Shown here in pieces: positions 32,331 to 44,901 of a stretch of DNA of 64,000 nucleotides. Source of the DNA: Solicoccozyma terricola (Eukaryota; Basidiomycota; Tremellomycetes; Filobasidiales; Piskurozymaceae); assembly GCA_001600875.1 (NCBI GenBank), contig BCLD01000011.1, positions 397,497 to 461,496 on the forward strand. Direction: 5' to 3'. Both the position numbers and the translations under genes were made by a program. The number at the start of each line of letters is the position of its first letter. Within the stretch, counting starts at the first letter, position 1. The notes beneath the pieces are model-generated. The model was not told the DNA's origin and ran no database searches. It was given only the letters and a program-made list of their open reading frames with translations.

Positions 32331-33981
32331 TCAATGAGTCGATGAGATTCCCGTTCTCTTGAGATTCTTGGGAATGCGAGGCTGCAACGTCTTGAGCCAC
32401 ACGGTGTCGTAGAAGCTACTCACATTGCTGATACGTCAGAAAACAGGACAGGCATGATATCGTCTCAACTCACCCTGGACTACCATCACTAGCTGTTGTT
32501 CCCGGTTCAAGCGATCCCCATTGATGACCATCATTACAGCATGGAGCATTGACACCCCAGACTGTGCAGTGACTTTGTTGATCAGGTTCATAGCTCGAAG
32601 TCATTGCCTCGCCACTCACGAGGTCCAGCAGCCCAAGCGGCCCATCCGATGTACACATTGTTCTTCTCCATGTAGTCAATGGCAGTATCAAGGTAACCGG
32701 CACATTTCGTGTTGTTCGCTCCGCCGATTTCCGAGACGAATGCCTGGGAGGGTGCATGCCGATGGTCAGAAACGGAATGATGTGATGATGCAATGTGAGA
32801 ACCTCACCTTGAAGTGATACTGATTAAGCCAATCTGTCAAATTCTTCATATTCTCAGGGAAGGCTTGTGAACAATTGGCATGCGTGCCACTGAAGTCAAC
32901 ATCGAGATACTCGTGGATATCCATAGCCAAGTTGTTGATTGGGTCCCGTAGATTTTGAAGGTAATCTCCAGCTGGCGCAGACCCTTGCGAAGACTGTAGC
33001 CAAGCGTGTCCGCCTGTGAGCGGGTCGTCAGCGATTCGAACGGACCGTTGGCTAGTAGGGGTGGTCGTCTCACCTGTATAGCCAGGACCTGGAGCCAAGA
33101 TTAACTGCTTCGCCCCAGCGTTCCTGATGGCGTTGATGACAGCCTGGTCATTTTGATAGACGAGATTGGTATTGTACTTGCCCTCGGCTGTGGTAACTGC
33201 GCTGGGGTTTGGCTCGTTGACGATGCCAAATCTGACACAGGCAGGGCTGTCAGTCAAAAGGTGGACCGGGGAAACTTCCCTCGTCGCCACTTACATGACC
33301 TTGTCGTTGTCCTTGAAGCGGCCAGCGAGCTCTCCCCAGAAAGTGGCAAATTGAGCTGTGGTCGCCGCTTGGGGATCAGAGGTGTTGCCGATAAAAGCAC
33401 CTGTGATAGGTTGCTGAGAGGGGTCACCGTAACGCATGTAGTTGTGCCTATGGGAATGGATGGTGATCAATATATATATCTCAAAAGGTCGACATGGTAC
33501 GCGAGTACTCACGGATCTAGGATGGCATAGGCACCCTTCGTGTTTGTGATGTAGTTCACTGCATCTTGGTAAAAGCCCCAGTGCTGCAGGACCACAGTCG
33601 GATCAGTTTGCAAAAATACGATGGAAATTACAGAGGCTCACCGTCTCGTTGAACTTCGATCCCAGCCCATATGATGGAGGACACATGCGCTCCAACAGGA
33701 AGGAGACCCTAAAAACGTTGACGCCTTGTGACGCTAGAGTATCGACGGTAGTCTAAGAAAAAGGTGGGTCAGGTCCACCCGACTTTCATGGCCTATCTCA
33801 CCACACTGACCTCATTGATGAAGCGATAGTCTACGCCGAATGTGCCAGGCAACCCGGTGCCCTTCGTAGCAGTAGCACTGTATACACCAAACTCGCCACC
33901 GGATTCGTTGATGCCCGCGTAGAGGAGCTGGGCGGACGTCGCCACCGAGAGTAACAGGGTCGCAACGACGGTAGAGAGCAT
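32331..33981 (-). CDS. Secreted GH5 endoglucanase (cellulase)
   Basis: Exons 33981-33811, 33752-33642, 33583-33513, 33447-33295, 33231-33074, 33013-32808, 32743-32620, 32561-32474 and 32427-32331 give 392 residues. Signal peptide MLSTVVATLLLSVATSAQ, then a glycoside hydrolase family 5 barrel: GVNVFRVSFLLERMCP, ILDPHNYMRYG, the acid/base glutamate in KVIFGIVNEPN, AMDIHEYLDVDFSGTH and the nucleophile glutamate in AFVSEIGGANN, followed by GWAAWAAGPLWG. The end (YDTVWLKTLQPRIPKNLKRTGIS) matches the C-terminal helix of subfamily GH5_5-like fungal endo-beta-1,4-glucanases. No carbohydrate-binding module or Ser/Thr linker is present. It should cleave internal bonds of cellulose or related beta-glucan outside the cell. 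Confidence 0.95.
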
Positions 33982-34036
33982 GGTGAGCTGGGTAGATGGA
34001 GCCTTTGCATAATCCGAGTACACGAGATCCGTTCTC

Positions 34037-34046
34037 TCTATATACA
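34037..34046 (-). promoter_or_regulatory. TATA box of the GH5 gene
   Basis: TGTATATAGA reads on the minus strand about 57 bp upstream of the cellulase ATG, a fitting distance for a strongly regulated secreted enzyme. Confidence 0.5.
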
Positions 34047-34257
34047 AGACAGCAAGGTGCTTACTCTCATAGAGGTGGAAAATTATCGGCAGGATCAGTG
34101 TCCTGACAGGCACGGTGTTCACTCAATACGTGGAGGCAACGGCTACTTTTTCGTCACATCGATTCCACTGCGACTACAAAAATGAAGCTAACATGTCGTT
34201 TATCCGGCGTTTCAACACACATTCCCATACCGGCACCTTTCGATGCCTCTCGTGGAC

Positions 34258-36323
34258 TTATTTTAGCTGTGACCGGTCTGCACCGACGAGCATTGACACA
34301 GCCTGTAAGAAAAATAACGGCCACATCGTGCCACCCAGACCTCCACTCACGATCGCACGGGGTTGGTATGGCTCCTCCAGGAACTTCTTCTCATCGGCCG
34401 ATAGCTTGATGTGCACTCCGTCTGCGGGAGTCGCCCACCGTATCAACATCAAACTCCTGAACCTCGCCTTCCAGCATGACTTACCGATTAGTTCCCTGAG
34501 ATTATCCAGGCTGGTCGACCCGACGATGGGCGCCGTGACGACATCACAAGAGAGGGACCAGGCTAGGGCAACCTGTATGGCGGTGTAAGACCGGTCAGTG
34601 AGTAAGGAAGCGACATAGCCTGACATGTCCCCCCTACTTGAGCCATGCTGATCCCCTTGTCCTTCGCCACCTTCTGCACCCTCTCGTTGATTTCCTGCTG
34701 AGACTTGTCGGGTGTGTGGAATTTGCGTCCCTTATAGCCGCTGTGAAGAGAGTAAGGTTTCAATGTGGTTTCTGCGGATCTTCGAATGAGAAAATAAGCA
34801 GCCTTACTGATCAGCTTCAGATCGCTTGGTCTTCTCCTGCCAAGGGCGAGCGAGGAAGCCTCTGTGATGCAAACGGCGATTATCAGAGTTTGTGCTGAGC
34901 TTTAAACCGCCGGCTTGCGTACCTGCTAAGCGGTGACCAAGGGATACATCCCACTCCAAACATCGCGAGTGTGGGGAACATCTCTCGTTCCTGTGATCCA
35001 AAATACATTGTCAGTCGCAGGCCTTGGCAGAGCACGCGCTTCCGCACCTCCTCCCTGTAGCTAAGGTTGTGAAAGCTGAACCAAGAAAGGTAGGAACGGA
35101 TTGAGCTTCTCTTATACCAACGAATGAGCCAGCCATGACCTACTTCTGCATCGAAATAAATGGCGACAACCTGTTATTGATGGCGTAGTTCTGCATCGCC
35201 TGGACTGTTTCGGAACAGCTTTCTTCAGCCTCGATCGAACTGCCTTCAACTAGATTTTTTCTACTTACACTGGTAGGCCCAGCAGCTGGACATGCCGATG
35301 TACCTGACCCAACCGGCCTGGACTACATCATGTAGCGCTTGCATCTGACCTCCGTCTTATGTGTTAGTAATGTGTCTATTCCCACCGCGTGCCCGTCCAC
35401 TCACAGTCTCCTCGATCGGAGTATCGTAATCGAATCGATGGCATTGGAGAAGATCGATGTAGTCGAGCTGGAGTCTTTCCAAAGACGCTTTCACACTTTC
35501 GAAGATATGCTAAAACAGGAAACCAACCTCAGATGTGCTTAACTACCGCGCGCCAGGGGGTTGCGAAGTTGTTCCGTACCTTCCTGCTCAAGCCGTGCTG
35601 GTTGACGTATCCAAGCTCGTCTGCCTTGGGACCACTACCGATCAAACCCTCACCAGGTGTACGAGCAGTAGTGTTGTATACCTCCAGATGTAATTGAATC
35701 AGCTTCAGAAAACGCGCCGATGCAGAAGATGGTCTACCTTCGTCATGATAACCAGGTTCTCGCGAGGAAGTTTATGCTGTTTGATGGCTTTACCAAGTAC
35801 CACCTGTTGGAACACAAGAGCCATAAGATGCTTGTAGATCCGGGGTCACAAAAGATTCACCTCAGATAAACCGTTGGAGTACATGTTTGCCGTACTGAAG
35901 ATGGCAACATCAGCGGTACGCCTTCCATTTCTTAGGTCGATATTTGCTCACTCGAATGAAGTGATGCCAGCATCGTAGGCCATCTTGATGTGCTTAATAC
36001 CCTCTTCCTCTCCGAGAACCCAGTCGGACCACTCCGGGGAACCATAAGCTGAGATATGCAGTACGGTGAGCGGAGTTGCCAGGGTTTGAAATTGGTCCCT
36101 GTGATAGGTAACTCACTCATGCACCCACTATGGATCGGGCAAGGTAAGCATCTTGACACTCTGACCCACCGCAACCGTCACTCACAGGATGATCCTGGAT
36201 ACCTTGAGACCACTCTTTCCAAGTCGGACTGCAATCACGATGAAGAAAAGCACTCAACACCGGCGTTGACGTCTGGCGCACGTACTGACACCTACCGTAC
36301 GGCATCTGCTGTTCCGTGGACAT
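34258..36323 (-). CDS. Aldo-keto reductase (yeast aryl-alcohol dehydrogenase type)
   Basis: Sixteen exons: 36323-36296, 36228-36186, 36127-36117, 36048-35952, 35894-35861, 35803-35738, 35681-35580, 35509-35405, 35344-35269, 35204-35144, 35075-35048, 34990-34923, 34861-34808, 34740-34638, 34572-34485 and 34421-34258; 375 residues. The AKR barrel shows [33 protein letters not shown] (catalytic Asp and Tyr), LVIMTKVY (Lys), [16 protein letters not shown] (His), [13 protein letters not shown], and the NADPH phosphate clamp ending VALAWSLS...[16 protein letters not shown]. It reduces aldehydes or ketones with NADPH; the substrate is unknown. A possible last intron (GTGAGT...TTACAG, 48 nt, frame-neutral) would shorten the C-terminus by 16 residues. 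Exon density is extreme, with one 11-nt exon. Confidence 0.92.
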
Positions 36324-36744
36324 GTCGAGGTGTGAATACTATGTTAGGAGTGATATGAAGCAGGTAAATTGAATGCTGAAATTGAACTGAACCGGGCAGA
36401 CAAGATCATCGACTCTCCTCGAGAGATGATAGAGATGATAGAGATTCCATTCCAACCTCCACTTCAGCTCAACCTCCACTTCGCGAACGCCGGCAAGTTC
36501 GTCCCGGAGCTGTCGACAGTCACCCAGTCAACAGTATACTAGACGATCCAAGTGGTCGCCGCATGGCTTGAGCCGGATATATGAGACAAAGCACTTGAAT
36601 GAGAAGCTCTCATTATCTAACAGCAGTATTGCCGCATCATCATAAAACGTCTCTCAAAGATCGTCAGAGCAGTCCAGGCATATCTCCCTACGGTTTCGTA
36701 ACAGTCATTATTCATCCCCGTCCATCCCCGTCCATCCACCTCAT

Positions 36745-39700
36745 TCATTTACCATCCATGGAAACTACGTGAGCTGCAAGTCCCCTACCACCTGCACGCT
36801 TAATAACGCATCTAGATTTGCGCTCTGTGAGGAACGTCGGACTCAACCAGGCAAGGTCAAGGCATGCACTTTTTCGCGTAGCACGAAGGTGATATGCCGT
36901 AAAATAGAAAGCCGATGCCCGGATACGATACCGCTCATCCATGTCCGGATCATCTGCGAAAGACAGACCAAGTCAGATCGTATCGAAATTCCATCGCTCC
37001 AAGACATACCATTACCGAAGCAAGCCATTCGTTGGGTTTCGACGAAGGCCTTCATCGCGTTGTTCACCTTTTCGCTTGCCTCAACCTGCACTTTGGTCAC
37101 CTTTTCACCGTCTTGTAGGTTTGTTCCAGAGATTCCCTTGCGGATGCCTAGACTACGTGATCAGTGAGATAGCCAAGGGAAAAGAGAGAAAAAGTTTGGT
37201 CGCTCACCGTTCTTCAGCATCTCCGCATGACGTAACTGCACGTATTCTCGATTTATACTAGTGAATAGTTCCACGTCACTGTCCCACTCTTTCGAGCCTC
37301 GCTTGTAGATGAGGTCCGGGTCAGGAGGGGTAAAATCCGTCTTGGGCTCTTCTAAACTCTCGGGTACCATGTTCTGCAAGGATTTGATCGGTCCAAGTTG
37401 ATCTTTCGGCAAACATGGACCTTTGAGTGATACATCGGGTAAGGGTGGAATCTCATCACCTGATTTATTGACGTCCAAACAGGCTTCGTACCGGTTCCAC
37501 ATGGCCAAGCAATATGGATCCTTGACGCCAAGTTGTGCTTTCTCCGCTGCAGATTCCCACGTTTTTGATGCGCTCCCGACCTCGAAGTTGCCCAATCGTT
37601 CAGAGAGATGATCGATCATAGCCGTGCGAGGATCTTGGTCGATCTCGATGACTTTCGAATGTTTTTTGGATGGCGGTGCAATTCGAGGTAAAGGATCTGC
37701 AGGTTGTCTCGGGAAGAAATCCTGCATATTCCGCGAGACGAGATATTCATCTCCATCCAAGTCTCCACCCGCCATTTGATCGGGTAGCGGTTGATTCCCC
37801 TTTTGAGGGAAGACTATGCAATTCCGATAAGGATATCCCAGGGGTACTTCCATAGCTTCACAGAAACGAACATCTCCTGGATGGCCGCTGTTGGGAGAAG
37901 AACCGTAACGCCGTTTGGTAAGGTTACATAGACATGTACGAGCGAGCCGAACTTACTTTGGGTTTCTTGTCACTATCACCGATCCATTAAAGTCTATATT
38001 TTGTGAGTGGCATACGTAAACTTGATTTCCCTCTAGCGTTCCGTACTCGTCCACAACGCCAACGAGGTAGATCGTTTCCTATCGAAGAAGCGCTCAGGTG
38101 ACTGGTCTCTTCGATTAGGTCAGGATAAAACTCACAGGCATGGGAATGCTCAATTTCTCCCTTAGAGTCCTTAGATTTCCCTTGAAAAGTACATTGAGAT
38201 TTTGTCGAAGGTAAGGCTCCTGCAAATCGAATCCTGCTAAAAGTAGACGAAGAGCTGTGTGTAGGTAGTAGCGACACCACATGATTGAATTCAGTTCTTG
38301 TCTCATCGTATGATTCACCAAATACCAACGTACCGATGTTCTTTGGCTGGGTAAAATCTTGACTGGTCAAGCTAGCCTTTTCTTCATGCTCGAGATGGTA
38401 CCGAATCCGATCTCGATCGTTTATAATTGCCTTCATCTTGTCCAAATGCGCCTTCAACAGGTTCTCGAATCTTTCCAATGGGACACCTCGTCCTACGAGG
38501 ACAAGGATCAACGATCTAGTCAATCGAACACTACCTTCCTTCCTGTCCTTTGACCAATTATTGATTTCTAGAGTTGTACATTCCGGAGCGTTGTACTTTA
38601 TTTGAGAAGGTCGAAGTCCAATGCTATGCGCAGGATGCCATTGGTCTGGTTTAGGTTTACGTGACTTTTGACCAGGTGGAATCGGAAAAAGTCGCTCGAG
38701 ATCTTTCGATTTGTAAGTGACCAGTATTCCTTTACACCCTCCGTATCGGAATTGAAAGACTGTGCGTAGAAGAGATTTAACGAAAAAAAGGGGGGGAAAG
38801 TAAAGGTAAGGTCAAGACGCTGACACGATCAAGTTGAAAAAACAAACAAGGTTTTGAACTAACCGGACGGCACATAATCTATCTTCAATTTTTCTGCGAC
38901 CTTCTTCGCATATTCCTCCGAGATGACACCACAACCATCAGTGAAAACTTTTGTTCCATCCGCATTCTTAACGTCTGTGAGATTCGCAATACGATCCGCC
39001 TGTAATTCTCCCGCATCGTGAGTCGAAGAAAAACTTAAACCAAGACGAGCAATGTATTTCCCTGCTCCACTTTTCTCCAACACGCTTTGCAAATCACCGA
39101 ATGAATTGAGAACGTCATCGGCTGTACAACCGGGTAAAGATTCAAAGAATCCGACCTTTGGGTTATCTTTTAATTTACTATCGGTAGAGCAAAGGAATTC
39201 GTATATATGTTCTACGCCATTCGAATCTGTTCTAATCAGTGGTGTTTTCAATATACGTTTTATCTTGCTTCGTAGTTTGAGTATTTCTTGAGGTAATCGA
39301 AGCCATAAAAATCGATCAGCGGGGAATTTTCGATAAGCGCGACAGGTATCTTCGCCAACATCGGGATAATACTTGATATTAGCTGCCTTTGGTTCCCATA
39401 GAGCTTGCCATGGTCGTAGAGAAGGGTCGGGAGCGTGTGGGTTGTTGTCGTTGCGTGGAACCAACAAAGTTGGGGAGGAAGGAATTAATATCGTAGAATC
39501 GCTGGAACGTGAATTGTCGTTTGGTTGTGTCGATGTGGATTGAACGAAGCGAGGAGGAGGTGGAGAGTTGTCAAGTGAGGTGGAGATGTTGGTGGATGTG
39601 GAGTGTCCGCTGTCTGTACGAGACATGAGTCTGGGTACGTGGGCTAGAAGGGGGGAGGAACTGTTATTTCGTGTTCGAATATACATCACGCGATTCGTGG

Positions 39701-39784
39701 GGACGAGCATGAGAGCTTACCTTTCAACATTGGTGGATGGGATAACGGATGTCGACTAGTCTTTTTAGAAGGAATACGAGTCAT
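36745..39784 (-). CDS. RDP1: RNA-dependent RNA polymerase of RNA silencing
   Basis: Exons 39784-39721, 39643-38864, 38759-38334, 38254-38136, 38078-37957, 37887-37208, 37147-37010 and 36953-36745 give 845 residues. It is the cellular two-barrel RdRP (QDE-1/Rdp1/RDR family), not a viral enzyme. Motifs: KYIARLGLSFSST, FRYGGCKGILVTYK, ALRLLLAGFDLQEPYL, YLVGVVDEYGTL, TRNPNGHPGDVR, and the catalytic metal-binding loop AGGDLDGDEYLVS with its three Asp. The C-terminal domain ends DDPDMDERYRIRASAFYFTA. It makes double-stranded RNA from aberrant transcripts as Dicer substrate. Compared with Rdp1-type enzymes (well over 1000 residues) the N-terminal part is short. The exon 3/4 join skips 79 nt by phase and motif continuity; a shorter 37-nt intron would add 14 residues. 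Confidence 0.92.
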
Positions 39785-40708
39785 GATGTTCGATGAGGAT
39801 GATGATGTCTGATGAAGATGATTGAAAAGAAGAAGAAGCAGAAGAAGAAGAGACAGAGTCGACGAAGGGGGAAAGCTTCTTTTATAGGAGATCAGGGATC
39901 ACGGCGGAACAAAGACACGAGGTTGAGCTCATATTCTATTATTCCCCCCGTCGATCTCCGTGCGTTAAGCGAGTGTGTGTATTGTCATGTACGAGGGATG
40001 AGCGGTGGATGGGGGTGGATGTCCTGTTGTGTATCCTTGTTCAATCCGAGTTACAAGGGGGATTGAGTTGCGAACAAGTTGCCGGAAGTCGCCACGTGGC
40101 ACACTCCCGAGCCTTGTTCCGAGTACAACCAGTCCCCATCCAAGCAGCAGCAGGAACCACAGGAGGACATGCACTGGACTCCAGGTGTACTCCTGTGCTT
40201 CTGCTCAACGTCGCACCGTTCACTCGACTTTGGACCCCAAGCATGGCATAGTTTGAACGAAGCCGGCATATCGAAATATGTCCCTAGTGCTAGTGCTTGG
40301 ATTAAAAAGCCAGATATCGAACATCCAGCCGCGCATGGAATTCACCGTGCATCCAAGGGGATTTTTTACAGATGCCAGACTGGAGAAGCACAGGACTGTA
40401 CGACCCGTAGAACCAGACTACCTTGGTGGCCAGGGCTACCCAGGAAGATTCTCCCATTGCCCGGTGGCGAAAAACACGCGGGGAAAATTGATAAACCGCG
40501 GATTTGATACGCCCAGTGGTTTGTTGACAATTAAATCGGGGGTGGTGGGGGTGGAGACAGCATCCACCCTACAACAACCACTCGGATCAACACTGGAAGG
40601 GCCCGTCTCGTACATCATCATAGTCGACTGAGCATAGTCTTCTAGATCTTTCGTAGTTTCCTTTCTTTTAGGCCGTTCACGCCGGAAACATCCACCACAT
40701 CCACCAAG
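39785..40708. other. Divergent intergenic region RdRP / STU1
   Basis: A 924-bp space between two divergent genes. A GAAGAAGA-type repeat lies just upstream of the RdRP start. I found no exon or RNA gene. Confidence 0.5.
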
Positions 40709-43700
40709 ATGGCTTCGGATTTGAACGAGGCAACTATAGATGCGACGCTCAACAAGATCAAGGAAGCTGGTAAGTCTCGTTTACCCATACCATAAAACGT
40801 CATGACCAAGCCGAATGTTGAATATGTGGTATTTGACACAGAACCGACGAAGAAGATTGATATAATTCAAGTGTTTGGTATCAAGCTGGAACAAGTAACG
40901 GAGGTAGGCATGCAGTATCACCTCTACAAGGGTGCAAGGGTGCAAGGGTGCTTATGATCCACCCCTACCCCCCAACTCCAGCTTCCGTCATCCTGCTACT
41001 CCGCCATTACACTCACAATCCCACCACTCATCAAATCACCCAACCACTTACTTCAACATGCCGTTCTCGTCCAACTTCTCCCATATTACCTCCCACTTAT
41101 CCCTCTACGACCACAAGAACATCTTCGACTCGCTTTACATCAACTTTTACCGCTTTTGCTTGACAAGATACATGATTCAAAGGAAAAAATTCATACTCCA
41201 GCTGAAAATTGTATGATCATCCTTGGTGGAATATGTTACGCTGCTGATGTAGAACAAAGTGGGTTATCCGAGAGCGCAAGTACCCCGTCTGCATCAGGTA
41301 GTCATAAAGGGAAAGACAAGGAGACGTTATCACAAACGTTTGAATCGAAATTGAAGGAAGCGTTCGGTGGGAAAGGAGCGAGACCGAAATTGGCAGCGAT
41401 GAATGTGTTACTTGGGATTAGGGAACAACATCGGAATATGGGTTTAAGACCGTATCTTCCTCTATTGGTGGATGCATTGCAGGATGGTGATGGTACTGTT
41501 AGGGAGGTAGCGCGTTCGGTAAGTAGGAAAAGNGGGGGGGGGGGGGGGGTGTCATGAATTAACTCGTCAACTAACCTCTTTTTTGTGAAATCAACCATAT
41601 TCATTGCTTATCTACAGACAATCATTCACCTCCTCTCTCCTTCCTTCGTACCACCAGCCGCTCGATCGGAACTCCGCAAATTGATGACCCTTAAAGGGGT
41701 CAAACCTGCTCTTGCAGACGCAATCATCCAACAGATTCACGACGGTCCACCAACGATTACCAGTCCTACCGCGGCCGTTGATGGTCCGAACGCCGGGAAG
41801 GAGAAGGGTCCAAAGTTGGAGTCTGAAGGCTCAGTTGCGCCGTTGCTGGTGAGTTGGAAACCCACTGTAGACGAGATATCGAGATTGCTGATGAGATGTC
41901 CCAAGGTCGACACGGAGCGAGAACTTCAATCTATATTTAACAAAATGCACCCTTGGTTCGAAGTGCGTGCAGTGGTAGGAATCGATGTCATTATATGAGC
42001 TGATGTCTGTCAATATTGCAGGGCAAAGAAACGGAACAAAACTGGCTGGAGCGGGAAAAGGGCGTTATATGCGTTCGTGGGATGCTCAAGGGAGGCGTTC
42101 ATCGTCAATTCGTCGGTACGTTTATGGCGGTGATGAAGGATTGGTTTGCGCATGACAGTGCGAAGGTTGTAAGTTTTCGTGTTGGGGAACGCTGGAACCG
42201 GGTATCACGCTGAATCCAGGCTCCCCGCATGCAGATCCTCAGCCTGCGAACAACCCTTGCCACCGCTTCCACCGCGCTTTACAAGGAACTCGCAGAAGAA
42301 CTTGGTAAACATCTGGATCCAGTCGCCGACATCATGCTGACAGCGCTCGGGAAGATGAGCTCTCTCACGAAGAAGATCGTGGCGGAGCAAGCTCAGCGCG
42401 CTCTTCTGGCAATGATCAAGCATACCTCATGTCATGCACGGTTCTTCTTACCATTCTTGCTGGCTGGCTTGTCAGAGAAGAACGTGCAGGCAAGGCAATA
42501 TCACGCGCTCTACCTGAAGACATACATCGAGACGCACGGCGCAGCTGACAAGCATCATATCGAGGCAGTCGGGCTGGACGTACTTACGGATGCAGTGAAA
42601 AAGGCCATGGCGGATGTCAACCCAATAGTCAAGGATCACGGCCGTGCTGCGTATTGGCTGTATGCTGAGATTTGGCCCAAGGAGGGCACGACACTCATCG
42701 ATAACCTCGACCCAACCACGCGCAAGCAACTCGAACGTGCGAATACGTCGAGAGGTCCGACGCAACCTCCTGCTCGTCAACCGGTCGCTTCATCCGCCAG
42801 TGAGGCTATCCGGAAAGCTCGAATGGAGTCGCGGGGCAGGATGAGGGTGGTCAGTGCTCAGACGCCACCGAGGGAGCTCGAGGTGACAGCAGCCTCGCGG
42901 CGACTCTCATTGCAACCCAACCTAGCTCCACTGGCTTCGCCGGAACGACCAAAGGTCCTGCCTCTGACTGAGCCGAATCTGACCAAGGCGGAGCTATTCG
43001 GTGGATTGGAGGAGGTCAATGGAAATGCCGCGATGGACTCGGAGCTGTTAGGTTCGGATCCGCACCGAGCGGAGACACCGAGAGCCATTCGTACAGACTC
43101 TGCCAAGCAGGTTCCCAATGGCCACCCGTCTCCCAGCAGATTACCTCGCGTGTCGGCCGCCAAACCGCCGAGAGATGCTCCTGAGCAGGCCCCTTTGCAC
43201 CCAGTCGCCACAAGTACTCCTCGGACAAGCACTTCGCAATCTCTGCCCGACTCGCCACCGCCGCAGAGTCTCGGCGAGGCGCTGTTAGATGTGGATTTCT
43301 CATATTGGCTTGATAATCTGCCTGGTGAGTGCTTGTCTCGAGGGGTTAATATGGAAGTCCCTGAACCCACTCGTACAGACCGGTCAGCGAGCAACTGTCG
43401 CGGCATATCACCGTCCGAACAACCCAGTGTCGTTTCCTCCCTGAAGGCCAGTCCACCAACCGAGGACACCCTTCGGCGCCTGTCCACCACCATCTTGAAC
43501 GGCTGTCCACTCGTCTCCCCCGACACGACCCCTGAAGAGATACAAGCTTTGATCGAGTCCAGACGTCAAACAGTTGAGGTAACTTCGCCAGTACCAGGGT
43601 CAGCTGGAGCGTTCCTCGCAGACGCACTCGTTGGTATCCTTGCCCACAGCAGCTCGGAGACGGTGAGTGAACTCAGCTCTGACGCCATAGGTTGCTTGCT

Positions 43701-44558
43701 GATTGCCCCCCCCCCCCCCCTCTTCTCTTTTCGCTCTCTGCGACTCAGGACGTCGAGGTGATGGAGGAGATCCTATTTTGCCTTTGGAGTCTGTGTTTGT
43801 GGCAGTCGGGGGTGACGTCTGGCAAAGAAGCAGAGATCTATGAACTTTTAATTGAACTACGAAAGTCCTCTGATTCGCAGGTTTGTCGTCGGTCGGCCGC
43901 TTGAGTTTTCGAATTGGTGTCTCCCATCCCACGACTGATGAAAACCCATTTTCTACCGCCTCCCAGATCCGTCGCAACTCTGCCGCCTTGTCTGCCGTCT
44001 TGGCTGAAACGACGCAGGATCCGGTGTATCAGCTGAACGTCGTTTTCGGTCAAGTCCAACGCTCGATTTCTGATGCTACTCTCGACCCGAAGTATAGGGA
44101 GCGGATTGTGGTGTTTGGACTTGTGGCTATCGCGAGGTTGGTAGTTAGGTTACCTGCTGCTGTGACGGAGGATGAGTTGAAGCGACTCCAAGGGTTCGTC
44201 ATGGATGTGAGTGCGGCGACGGCGGCGGCGGCGGCTCGGGTTTCGGATTTTGTAAGCGTCTTGGGGCTACGCTGACATTTTTTCCCGTCCGATTGTCCAG
44301 GCGATGAACTCGAAATCTATCATCTGTCGAGAAGCAGCGGCTACGACGATACTAGCCATCCAATCCTCTCTCCGGGATGAATCTCTACTATTTGGTTTAC
44401 TCCCCGCTTTGACTGTGGCGCAAAGAAATCTTCTGACGTACATGTTTGAGAAACATTCTGGATTTCGGAAGGGGGATGGAAGGGAGAGACGAGAAGGTGG
44501 AGGGAAGGGAGAGGAGATGTTGGGTAGGGAGATGAGGAGGTTGAGTATGAAGATGTAG
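40709..44558 (+). CDS. STU1: CLASP-family microtubule plus-end protein
   Basis: Exons 40709-40769, 40842-40903, 40982-41518, 41618-41962, 42022-42168, 42235-43662, 43749-43880, 43967-44206 and 44301-44558 give 1069 residues. The N-terminal TOG/HEAT domain has YLPLIPLRPQEHLRLALHQ and LLPLLLDKIHDSKEKIHTPA, then KLAAMNVLLGIREQHRN...VDALQDGDGTVREVA. A second TOG domain begins ERELQSIFNKMHPWFEGKET and continues LRTTLATASTALYKELAEEL, KKIVAEQAQRALLAMI and VNPIVKDHGRAAYWLYAEIW. A Ser/Pro/Arg-rich linker (about 620-850) should bind microtubules, and the C-terminal helical repeats (NSKSIICREAAATTILAIQ) bind partners. CLASPs rescue microtubules and build the spindle. Intron 3 contains a G run with one N (41533). 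Confidence 0.9.
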
Positions 44559-44901
44559 GCGCCGTTGTTTAGAGTTTGGTTGGCGTGGTAGCAGCAAGTA
44601 GATGGAGTGGGGAGAATAGTATTTAGGGAAAAAAGTTTACATCGCCCATCATCTCGTATAAATAAATAAAAAAGAGAAACGCCGGGGTATATCAATTCAA
44701 GAGAAACTCCGTCGATGCCGGTATATCTCCAGCATTCTACGACGAAAAGAAAAAAAGACGGGGAAACAAGGCTGCGAAGAGAAAAGAATAATAATAATAA
44801 TAAATTGGGAAAACTGAGGACCGATCCGTCGTCTAGCAAGAGGAAGGAAGAAGACTTGCGCGCGCGCACGCAAAACAATCAAAACGGATTCACATTCGCG
44901 T

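Noticed and set aside
38297..38333. 37-nt intron in the RdRP gene
   Set aside because: It is in phase, but a 79-nt intron with the acceptor at 38255 gives better motif continuity and a more usual intron length.
36745..39784. Integrated viral RNA polymerase
   Set aside because: The motif set (HPGD, DLDGD, two-barrel layout) and eight spliced exons are those of the cellular silencing enzyme, not of an RNA-virus replicase.
42858..43526. 222-codon minus-strand open frame
   Set aside because: It lies wholly opposite the STU1 Ser/Pro/Arg-rich linker, whose exons are in phase and conserved; the open frame follows from codon bias.
44267..44878. 203-codon minus-strand frame
   Set aside because: It overlaps the last STU1 exons and 3' region; composition is Phe/Leu/Ser-rich without any motif.
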